A stretch of DNA of 5,314 nucleotides from Chloroflexota bacterium. GTDB lineage: Bacteria > Chloroflexota > UBA5177 > JANWHV01. The DNA is taken from positions 1 to 5,314 of the forward strand of contig JANWHO010000127.1 of assembly GCA_025450375.1 (NCBI GenBank), read 5' to 3'. Shown here in pieces: positions 1 to 5,314 of the stretch. Made by a program: the position numbers and the translations under genes. How positions within the stretch are numbered: the first letter of the stretch is position 1; each line of letters starts with the position of its first letter. The notes below the pieces were generated by a model. That model saw nothing but the letters and a program-made list of their open reading frames with translations, was not told the DNA's origin and ran no database searches.

Positions 1-1
1 C

Positions 2-46
2 AACGATGTACCGCAGGCCATGCTCGGCCTGTTCCCCACTCTCTGA
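2..46 (+). CDS. C-terminal tail of an upstream flagellar gene, probably fliR (partial, 5' end outside window)
   Basis: Reading from base 2, the frame gives NDVPQAMLGLFPTL followed by TGA at 44-46. Only 14 residues are visible, so no domain can be recognised. The case that this is a real gene end is its position: the stop lies 19 nt before flhB, with the flhB ribosome site in the gap, as expected inside an operon. FliR is suggested only because fliP-fliQ-fliR-flhB-flhA is a very common order; the residues alone cannot show it. It could also be another export gene or an unrelated reading frame. Confidence 0.5.
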   Translation, partial: NDVPQAMLGLFPTL

Positions 47-51
47 GTAGC

Positions 52-57
52 GAGGAG
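52..57 (+). promoter_or_regulatory. Shine-Dalgarno site of flhB
   Basis: GAGGAG at 52-57 is followed by an 8-nt spacer and ATG at 66. This supports the ATG start, which also matches the usual FlhB N-terminus. Confidence 0.8.
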
Positions 58-65
58 CAGCCACC

Positions 66-1184
66 ATGGCCAACGAAGGGAAGACGGAAAAAGCGTCCGC
101 GCTCAAGCTGCGGGAGGCGCGGAAGCGCGGTGACATTCCCACCAGCCCGGAGTTCACCGCCGCCGCCCTGGCCCTGGTGGCGCTGCTTGTCTTGCAGTCA
201 CAGGCCGGCCACCTCGTCGAGGGGATGCAGAATCTAGTGCGGGAAGACCTTGGGCTGATCAGTCACCCCGGCAAGCTCGATCCGCGGACCCTGAGCCTGC
301 ACCTTCAGAGCGATCTGATCAGCGGCCTCATGTTGCTCCTACCCCTGGTGATCGCGACCACCCTGGGGGCGGTGGTCGTCGGGCTGATCAATACACGGGG
401 TCTGATGTCGCTCAAGTCGATTACTCCCTCGTTCCGGAAGCTGAATCCGATCAACGGGTTCAAGCATCTGTTCGGGAAGGAATCGGGGATCCTGCTGCTC
501 AAGACCCTGGCCAAACTGGTGGTCAGCGTCGCCTTGATCTGGTCCTGGTACCCCGGTTGGTTGACCCTTCTGCCCAGCCTGGCCCTGATGAGCGGGGCCG
601 ATGGCGCGTTGGCCCTCTGGAATGAGGCGCTCCACATGGGGATTCAGCTTGCCGCCGCCTTCCTGGCGATCGCCGGGATCGATTACGGGTACCGGCAGTT
701 TGCCTACTACCGGCGGCACCGGATGACCAAGCAGGAGCAAAAGGAAGAGTATAAGCGGATGGAGGGCAACCCACAGGTCCGCTCTCGGATGCGCCAGATC
801 GCCCGCCGCCGCCTCCGGGCCATCCTCGAGGCTGGGGGGATCCGCAAGGTACCGACCGCCGACGTGGTGGTCACCAATCCCACCCACTTCGCGGTGGCGA
901 TTCAGTACCGGGCTGGGAAGATGGGGGCACCGAAGGTGATCGCCAAGGGCCAGAATCTGATTGCCCTGCGGATCAAGGACTCCGCCCGCAAGCACAATAT
1001 CCCGATGGTGGAGAATCGCCCGTTGGCCCAGGCGCTCTATAAGTCAGTCGAGGTCAATCAGGAAATCCCCGCCGACCTCTATCAGGCGGTGGCCCAAGTG
1101 CTGGCCTTCGTGTATCGTCTCCGCGCCCCTCGGCGCGTGGCTCGCCCGAGCAATCCGGTGCTGGCCGGGTCAGGGCGCGGGTAG
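66..1184 (+). CDS. flhB: FlhB, flagellar type III export switch protein
   Basis: FlhB is a membrane component of the flagellar export gate and switches export from rod/hook to filament substrates. The 372-residue length is normal for the family. The N-terminus has the typical basic TEKAS.LKLREARKRGDIP stretch (7-25). Four hydrophobic segments lie near 31-50, 84-108, 141-162 and 187-207. The conserved loop FRKLNPINGFKHLF is at 123-136. The linker carries the family pattern MTKQEQKEEYKRMEGNPQV (220-238). The cytoplasmic domain holds the autocleavage motif NPTH at 271-274, where the chain is cut between N271 and P272 in studied homologues, and ENRPLAQALY (316-325) follows as expected. All key residues are present, so the protein is predicted to work. 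A basic, Pro/Gly-containing tail of about 20 residues ends it. The stop overlaps the flhA ribosome site, so coupled translation is likely. Confidence 0.97.
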   Translation: MANEGKTEKASALKLREARKRGDIPTSPEFTAAALALVALLVLQSQAGHLVEGMQNLVREDLGLISHPGKLDPRTLSLHLQSDLISGLMLLLPLVIATTLGAVVVGLINTRGLMSLKSITPSFRKLNPINGFKHLFGKESGILLLKTLAKLVVSVALIWSWYPGWLTLLPSLALMSGADGALALWNEALHMGIQLAAAFLAIAGIDYGYRQFAYYRRHRMTKQEQKEEYKRMEGNPQVRSRMRQIARRRLRAILEAGGIRKVPTADVVVTNPTHFAVAIQYRAGKMGAPKVIAKGQNLIALRIKDSARKHNIPMVENRPLAQALYKSVEVNQEIPADLYQAVAQVLAFVYRLRAPRRVARPSNPVLAGSGRG

Positions 1185-1187
1185 GAG
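1182..1187 (+). promoter_or_regulatory. Shine-Dalgarno site of flhA, overlapping the flhB stop
   Basis: TAGGAG at 1182-1187 contains the flhB stop codon TAG (1182-1184). It lies 6 nt before the flhA ATG at 1194, so a ribosome finishing flhB sits on the flhA start site. This fits translational coupling of two proteins of one complex. Confidence 0.75.
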
Positions 1188-1193
1188 CCGCCA

Positions 1194-3296
1194 ATGAGTG
1201 TGAATGCTTCCGCCGTAAAGCAACCCTCGGCCCTCTCCCGCTTCGTGTTCAGCAACGACGTGGTGACCGCCGGCGCCGTGATGACCATCGTCCTGATGAT
1301 GATCATCCCCCTGCCGCCGCTGCTGCTCGATCTGATGATCACCCTCAATATCGGGGCCACCGTCACCGTGCTCCTGGTCGCCATGTATATCACCGAGGCG
1401 CTGCAATTCTCGGTCTTCCCCTCCCTGCTTCTGCTGCTGACCCTCTTCCGCCTGGGGATCAGCGTGGCCGCCACCCGCCTGATCTTGATGCATGGCTACG
1501 CGGGCGACGTGATTCAGGCATTCGGCCAGTTCGTGGTCGGCGGCAACGTGGTCATCGGCATGGTGATGTTCCTGGTCCTGATGGTGATTCAGTTCGTGGT
1601 GATCACCAGCGGCGCCGGCCGGGTGGCCGAGGTGGCGGCTCGCTTCACCCTCGACGCGATGCCCGGCAAGCAGATGAGTATCGACTCGGAGCTGGCCGCC
1701 GGGTTCATCAACGAGGCGACCGCGCGGGCCCGCAAGAAGGCGGTGGAGCAGGAGGCGGATTTCTATGGGGCCATGGATGGGGCCAGCAAGTTCGTTCGTG
1801 GTGACGCCGTGGCGGCCTTGATCATGATTGCGATCAATCTGGTTGGCGGCATTCTGGTTGGGGTGGTGCAGCAAGGAATGGACATCGCCTCCGCCGTCAC
1901 CGCCTATTCGCTCCTGACGGTGGGCGATGGGCTGGTGAGTCAGATCCCCGCTATCCTGGTCTCGACCGCGACCGGGATCACGGTCACCCGCTCCTCGTCC
2001 ACCGGCGGCACCCTGGGCAGCGAGGTGGTGGGTCAGTTGCTGGGGAATGCACGGGCGCTCAACATCGCCGGCGGCCTCCTCGTGCTCCTTGGCTTGATCC
2101 CCGGCCTCCCCAAGATCCCCTTTTTCATCATGGCCGGCGGCGTGCTCTTCGGAGCCCACCAGATCGCCAAACGGCAACAGCGCGCCGCGATTGCCGCCGC
2201 CACCAAGCCCGCCGAGTTGCCGGCCGCCGCGGCGGCCGCCGAAGGTGACGACATCATCAATCTGCTCTCCCTGGACGCGATGGAGTTGGAGATTGGCTTC
2301 GGTCTGGTGCCGCTGGTGGACGGCGACGGCAGCAACCTGCTCTCGCGGATCAGCTTGATTCGCCGGCAGACCGCTACCGAATTGGGGCTCATTCTTCCCA
2401 CCGTGCGAGTGCGTGATAATCTGCGCCTGGGGGCGAATGAGTATCGAGTGCTCCTCCGTGGGGCGGTGATTGGGAAGGGTGAGGTCTTCCCCACCCAGTT
2501 GCTGGCCATGAACGCCGGGATCGGCGACGTGGATATCCCCGGCACCCCCACCACCGAGCCAACCTTTGGCCTGCCCGCCACCTGGATCCCGGGGGATCAA
2601 CGCGAGCACGCGGAAATTCTCGGCTATACGGTGGTGGACCCCGGATCGGTGGTCGCCACTCATCTCACCGAGTTGATCAAGCAGCACGCGCCGGAAATCC
2701 TGGACCGGCAACAGACCCAGAAGCTGGTCAATAATCTCAAGCTTGAGCACGCCGCCGTGGTTGAGGAAGTGATTCCCGGTCTCCTCTCGGTGGGCGAAGT
2801 GCAACGGGTGTTGCAAGCGCTTCTGCACGAGCGGATCAGCATCCGGAATCTCTCCAGCATTCTGGAATCAATAGGGAACGCGGCCCGCTCCTCGCATGAC
2901 CTGGATGCCCTGGTGGAGCATGCGCGGCGCGGGCTGGCCCAGGCGATTACCCAGCAATACATGGGGATGGACGGGAGGATTCACACCCTCACCATGGCCG
3001 CGCAATTGGAGGCGGCCTTGCTCGGCACTATTCAGAGGACCGATGACGGTCCCACCCTTATTCTGGCTCCGGCCGTGGTGGAAGCCTATCTCCGCACCCT
3101 CGCCTCCGAAATGGAGAGCATGGCGAGCCGGGGCCACCAACCGATGCTGATCTGCTCGCCGCAACTCCGCTGGCCCCTGCGCCGGCTGATCGAGCGGAAC
3201 TTCTCGAACCTGGTCTTGCTGTCGTATCGGGAGATTGCCTCGGGAGTTGACACAATCGTGGAAGGAACGGTGAACATTGAACTTGCCGCAAGATAA
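1194..3296 (+). CDS. flhA: FlhA, flagellar type III export gate protein (FHIPEP family)
   Basis: FlhA is the large inner-membrane subunit of the flagellar export apparatus. It couples proton motive force to export, and its cytosolic ring docks chaperone-substrate complexes. The 700 residues match the usual length. About eight hydrophobic segments fill residues 22-326. The FHIPEP cytoplasmic loop is highly conserved: GRVAEVAARFTLDAMPGKQM (142-161), then ADFYGAMDGASKFVRGDA (188-205). D204 corresponds by motif to Asp208 of Salmonella FlhA, which is essential there. An Ala-rich linker (about 329-350) leads to the C-terminal domain, with LGLILPTVRVRDN (397-409), VDPGSVVATHLTELI (481-495), RISIRNLSSILE (547-558) and QLRWPLRRLIERNFSNLVLL (657-676), all typical. 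No key residue appears lost. The last 20 nt overlap the next gene. The same architecture occurs in virulence type III secretion (SctV), but the flanking flhB and sigma-28 genes mark it as flagellar. Confidence 0.98.
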   Translation: MSVNASAVKQPSALSRFVFSNDVVTAGAVMTIVLMMIIPLPPLLLDLMITLNIGATVTVLLVAMYITEALQFSVFPSLLLLLTLFRLGISVAATRLILMHGYAGDVIQAFGQFVVGGNVVIGMVMFLVLMVIQFVVITSGAGRVAEVAARFTLDAMPGKQMSIDSELAAGFINEATARARKKAVEQEADFYGAMDGASKFVRGDAVAALIMIAINLVGGILVGVVQQGMDIASAVTAYSLLTVGDGLVSQIPAILVSTATGITVTRSSSTGGTLGSEVVGQLLGNARALNIAGGLLVLLGLIPGLPKIPFFIMAGGVLFGAHQIAKRQQRAAIAAATKPAELPAAAAAAEGDDIINLLSLDAMELEIGFGLVPLVDGDGSNLLSRISLIRRQTATELGLILPTVRVRDNLRLGANEYRVLLRGAVIGKGEVFPTQLLAMNAGIGDVDIPGTPTTEPTFGLPATWIPGDQREHAEILGYTVVDPGSVVATHLTELIKQHAPEILDRQQTQKLVNNLKLEHAAVVEEVIPGLLSVGEVQRVLQALLHERISIRNLSSILESIGNAARSSHDLDALVEHARRGLAQAITQQYMGMDGRIHTLTMAAQLEAALLGTIQRTDDGPTLILAPAVVEAYLRTLASEMESMASRGHQPMLICSPQLRWPLRRLIERNFSNLVLLSYREIASGVDTIVEGTVNIELAAR
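3262..3267 (+). promoter_or_regulatory. Shine-Dalgarno site that decides the TTG start of the flhF-like gene
   Basis: AAGGAA at 3262-3267, inside the end of flhA, lies 9 nt before TTG at 3277. The frame is closed by TGA at 3271-3273, so 3277 is close to the earliest possible start. A second TTG at 3283 is possible but would have a 15-nt spacer. The next ATG in frame is at 3478 and would drop 67 residues. Confidence 0.6.
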
Positions 3297-4425
3297 TTAC
3301 GCAGCCCGCGAATTCGCCGACGCGGTGGCGCCGGGGGTAGCCCGAGTGCGGCCCGCCGTGTTCCGCTCCCTCACCGCCCCGGCCAAGGCCGGTCCGCCGC
3401 CCACGGTTCCGTCCGCCCCGCCCCGCGAGGGTCTGCTCAGCCGGGGTTCGGTGGCCCGGCGCGCGTATGCCCCGCCGATGTCGGGCGCCGCGGCGGTGCC
3501 CACCACGACGCCGAACCCCACCCAGCGGCCATTCCTGAAGACGCCGGTGGCCACCCCAGTGTATGTTCCTCCCGCCGCCATGTCGAGCGGGGACATGGAG
3601 CAGCACCTAGCCCCCCTCCGCCCGCTTTCCCGCGAACTGAGCGCCAAGGGGATGCCGCCCGCCCTGGTCTCCGAGTTGCTGGCCGAGATCGTCTCCGAGT
3701 TCGGCAGCCAGGTTCTGACCAGCGAGCAAGATGCCCGCCTGGCCCTGGTGGAGCAAATCCTCCTTCGCATCGATGGCGACCCCCTCATCCCCGCCGAGGG
3801 TCCGCTGAGCGGATCCTATCTTATTAGCGGCCCGGCCGGCGCCGGGAAGAGCGTGCTGATCGCCCACCTCGCCATGATTGCCGCCCAACGCGGCCAGCGT
3901 GAGGTCATTCTGGTCAATACCGAGGGCGAACGCCTGGGAGCGGCGGCGCAGATGCAGGCGATTGGCGGGGTCTTCGGCTTTCAGGTGATCAATTGCTATA
4001 CCCCACAGGAGTTGCGGGCCCTGCAAGCGCGCTGTGGTTACGACATGTTTCTCCTGATTGAGGCGGCCGGGTGGTCGCCGAGCGGCGGCGTGGATCGGCA
4101 GCGTAACGCCTGGAGCTGGCAATTGCCCACCGCCCGGAATGTTCTCTGCCTCCCGGCCACCGCCCAGGCCGACGATCTGACCGAACTGCTGGTTACCGCG
4201 AATCGGATCGCGCGTAGCCCACTCGCCGCGCTCTGCAAGGCAACCGAGACGCGCAATCTCCTTCCCGTGGTCTCGGCCCTGGCCGGCCAACGCCAGCCGG
4301 TGGGCATGGTGGCGTCGGGCCCCAATCTGCTCGATCCGATTCCGGCGCTCGATCTGGCTCAGATCGTGCGTAGCGCGGTCGGCGCGGTGAATTCCCAGAA
4401 GAAGAAGGGACGTGTGTGGTGCTGA
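3277..4425 (+). CDS. flhF: FlhF-like SRP-type GTPase with altered nucleotide-binding motifs
   Basis: FlhF normally is a GTPase of the SRP54/FtsY class that controls flagellar placement and number. In this 382-residue protein, 31-100 is a low-complexity linker with about 17 prolines in 70 residues. A helical stretch at about 108-170 looks like the N subdomain of the NG fold, and 180-372 is the G domain. The P-loop GPAGAGKS (185-192) is intact. The other signatures line up by position but differ: DTYR reads EGER (216-219), DTAGR reads EAAGW (262-266), TKLD reads CKAT (320-323), and the closing SGQ reads SGP (347-349). LPATAQADDL (292-301) matches the LPAT segment of FlhF. The usual basic FlhF start (MKIKRF-like) is missing. 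The start is TTG and overlaps flhA by 20 nt. I infer a diverged FlhF that may bind ATP or GTP weakly or act without hydrolysis. It could instead be another P-loop protein recruited to the operon. Sequence similarity plus position after flhA favours FlhF. Confidence 0.75.
   Translation: MNLPQDNYAAREFADAVAPGVARVRPAVFRSLTAPAKAGPPPTVPSAPPREGLLSRGSVARRAYAPPMSGAAAVPTTTPNPTQRPFLKTPVATPVYVPPAAMSSGDMEQHLAPLRPLSRELSAKGMPPALVSELLAEIVSEFGSQVLTSEQDARLALVEQILLRIDGDPLIPAEGPLSGSYLISGPAGAGKSVLIAHLAMIAAQRGQREVILVNTEGERLGAAAQMQAIGGVFGFQVINCYTPQELRALQARCGYDMFLLIEAAGWSPSGGVDRQRNAWSWQLPTARNVLCLPATAQADDLTELLVTANRIARSPLAALCKATETRNLLPVVSALAGQRQPVGMVASGPNLLDPIPALDLAQIVRSAVGAVNSQKKKGRVWC
4405..4410 (+). promoter_or_regulatory. 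Shine-Dalgarno site of the small membrane protein gene
   Basis: AAGGGA at 4405-4410 lies inside the end of the flhF-like gene, 5 nt before GTG at 4416 and 8 nt before a second in-frame GTG at 4419. The second spacing is nearer optimal, so the true start may be 4419, which would shorten the protein by one residue. Confidence 0.5.
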
Positions 4426-4691
4426 CGCTCAAAGTACGGCAAGGCATTGTTTATCTGGCCACGGCGGTGTTCTTTGGGGTGGCGATTACCGCGCAAATGC
4501 AAGGCGCGGGCGGAATGGATGTCTACGTGAAGGCTGGCGCGGCCTGCCTGATTCTGGTCGCCGGCGGTTTGGGGCTGGTCCATATTCTGGACGACGCCGC
4601 CGCGAAAATGCAGCGGCTCTCGGCGGCACAGGCGGAGGGTATCAAGGCAGGGGCTGCCGGCGGCGAGCCCATGGCTCAGGGACAGGCATAG
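4416..4691 (+). CDS. Small two-helix membrane protein of unknown function, between flhF and sigma-28
   Basis: I do not recognise this 91-residue protein. It has a short basic start (KVR at 6-8) and two hydrophobic segments, about 11-28 (IVYLATAVFFGVAITAQM) and 38-58. A charged stretch follows (LDDAAAKMQRLSAAQAEG, 58-75) that could form a short amphipathic helix, and then a Gly/Ala-rich tail. The short loop between the helices (29-37) contains GAGGMD. With both ends probably in the cytoplasm (positive N-terminus, two helices), it would be a hairpin membrane protein. It overlaps the flhF-like gene by 10 nt and has a ribosome site, and its frame gives clear membrane segments, unlike the overlapping frame from 4412. 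Its place in the operon suggests a flagellar or motility role, possibly a partner or membrane anchor for the FlhF-like protein; this is inference from position only. Confidence 0.75.
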   Translation: MVLTLKVRQGIVYLATAVFFGVAITAQMQGAGGMDVYVKAGAACLILVAGGLGLVHILDDAAAKMQRLSAAQAEGIKAGAAGGEPMAQGQA

Positions 4692-4723
4692 CGGGGCGTG
4701 AGGCGGTCAGGCCCTCGAATGAC

Positions 4724-4728
4724 GGAGG
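4724..4728 (+). promoter_or_regulatory. Shine-Dalgarno site of the sigma-28 gene
   Basis: GGAGG at 4724-4728 is 6 nt before ATG at 4735. An in-frame GTG at 4732 would leave only 3 nt, and TGA at 4720-4722 closes the frame upstream, so ATG 4735 is the preferred start. The rest of the 43-nt gap after the small gene shows no clear promoter or hairpin. Confidence 0.75.
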
Positions 4729-4734
4729 AAAGTG

Positions 4735-5314
4735 ATGGCGGCGTTGTTGAGCAAAGCACCCGAGCAGGTACGCCGGCCGCCCTGTGCCTATAGCGCGGCG
4801 GAGCGCGAACGGATGATCGTGCGGTATGCTCCGTTGGTGCGGCAGGTGGTTGGGCGTCTCATGGTGATTTTGCCTCAGGCGCTTGACCGTGACGATCTCC
4901 TGGGCTATGGGGCGATAGGCCTGATTGAAGCGGTGGATCGTTTCAATCCCAGTTTGGGTACCAGTTTCGAGGGTTTTGCCGCCGAGCGGATCCGCGGCAG
5001 CGTGATCGACGCCCTCCGGGCCACTGACTGGGTGCCTCGTACGGCGCGGAAGCGGGCCCGTGACATCCAGCGAACGTTCGCCGAACTGGAGGAGAGCCTG
5101 GGACGCCCACCGCTGGACGAGGAGGTGGCCGAGGCCCTTGGGCTTTCGCTTACCCAACTCCATCGAGCCATGGCCGACGCCGTCACCACCATGGTCTCAC
5201 TCCAGCGGCCCTTGCGCGTTTCGGATGGTGACGAGCCCGGCGCCCTGCTGATCGATAGCATCGCGGACGGCGGAGTCGGACCCAGTGACAAGGTTGAGCA
5301 GGTCGAACTTCATG
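4735..5314 (+). CDS. fliA: Flagellar sigma-28 factor, FliA/SigD/WhiG type (partial, 3' end outside window)
   Basis: The frame is open from ATG 4735 to the window edge, giving 193 residues with no stop. Sigma-28 directs RNA polymerase to late flagellar and chemotaxis promoters. Region 2 covers about 27-102: YAPLVRQVVGRL (31-42), LDRDDLLGYGAIGLIEAVDR (50-69) for core binding, and FAAERIRGSVIDALRATDWV (81-100), the FliA/SigD/WhiG signature for -10 recognition and melting, ending in VPRTARKRARDI (100-111). Region 3 follows (about 108-165), with the group's LGRPPLDEEVAEALGLS (122-138). Region 4 (-35 binding) should lie beyond the edge, since these sigmas are usually about 230-260 residues. The first 20 residues are poorly conserved. 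The flagellar context favours FliA/SigD over WhiG (sporulation) or SigF/SigB types. No anti-sigma gene (flgM) is visible. Encoding it with the export genes suggests it is made along with the basal body. Confidence 0.93.
   Translation, partial: MAALLSKAPEQVRRPPCAYSAAERERMIVRYAPLVRQVVGRLMVILPQALDRDDLLGYGAIGLIEAVDRFNPSLGTSFEGFAAERIRGSVIDALRATDWVPRTARKRARDIQRTFAELEESLGRPPLDEEVAEALGLSLTQLHRAMADAVTTMVSLQRPLRVSDGDEPGALLIDSIADGGVGPSDKVEQVELH

Noticed and set aside
339..995. Open frame of 218 codons on the - strand within flhB
   Set aside because: It is antisense to well-conserved flhB coding sequence. Its composition is low complexity (Gly, Pro, His, Gln) and no motif is seen.
1170..2828. Long open frame of 552 codons on the - strand
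   Set aside because: It lies antisense to flhA, whose identity is certain. Its product is rich in His, Gly, Asp and Gln without domains, as expected for the reverse of a GC-biased gene.
1194..3296. Virulence-type secretion protein (SctV) instead of FlhA
   Set aside because: The flanking flhB, flhF-like and sigma-28 genes and the very FlhA-like FHIPEP loop point to the flagellar system.
3607..4290. Open frame of 227 codons on the - strand within the flhF-like gene
   Set aside because: It is antisense to the frame that carries the P-loop and LPAT segment. The product has no recognisable domain.
4692..4734. Possible promoter or terminator in the 43-nt gap before the sigma-28 gene
   Set aside because: No -10/-35 pair, sigma-28 type promoter or stem-loop with a T run was seen. 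Only the ribosome site is supported.
4412..4735. 107-codon + strand frame starting at GTG 4412, overlapping the small membrane protein gene
   Set aside because: The product is Arg/Gly-rich with no hydrophobic segment, typical of an off-frame reading. The frame from 4416 has clear membrane helices and better codon use.

Overview
The window is part of a flagellar export and assembly operon read entirely on the + strand. It holds the last codons of an upstream gene (probably fliR), complete flhB and flhA, an flhF-like gene with an unusual GTPase domain, a small two-helix membrane protein gene that I do not recognise, and the first 193 codons of a sigma-28 (FliA/SigD/WhiG-type) gene that runs off the right edge.

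Organism: the DNA is GC-rich (by eye above 60 %) with G/C-biased third codon positions. The order flhB-flhA-flhF-(small gene)-sigma-28 resembles the flhB-flhA-flhF-flhG...sigma order of Gram-positive and several deep-branching bacteria more than the split loci of enteric bacteria. The aberrant FlhF and the lack of flhG between flhF and the sigma gene suggest a lineage far from the usual models. A Chloroflexota/Thermomicrobia-type bacterium would fit, but this is only a guess from composition and gene order and needs a protein-level search.

Layout: 2-46 upstream gene tail; 66-1184 flhB; 1194-3296 flhA; 3277-4425 flhF-like; 4416-4691 small membrane protein; 4735-5314 sigma-28 start (partial). 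Gaps are 19, 9, -20, -10 and 43 nt, and each gene has a Shine-Dalgarno-like sequence. There is no stretch over 300 nt without a gene, and I see no internal promoter, terminator, RNA gene, mobile element or CRISPR array. The set looks like one translationally coupled transcription unit.

How the genes work together: FlhA and FlhB (with FliP/Q/R, presumably upstream) form the membrane gate of the flagellar type III export apparatus. FlhB self-cleaves at NPTH to switch substrates from rod/hook to filament. FlhF normally is an SRP-type GTPase that places the flagellum. The sigma factor drives late flagellar genes such as flagellin.

Most of the window is conventional and well conserved. The part most worth attention is the flhF-like gene: its P-loop is intact, but the other SRP-GTPase signatures are altered and the usual FlhF N-terminal domain is missing. 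It is followed by a small membrane protein where flhG is often found.
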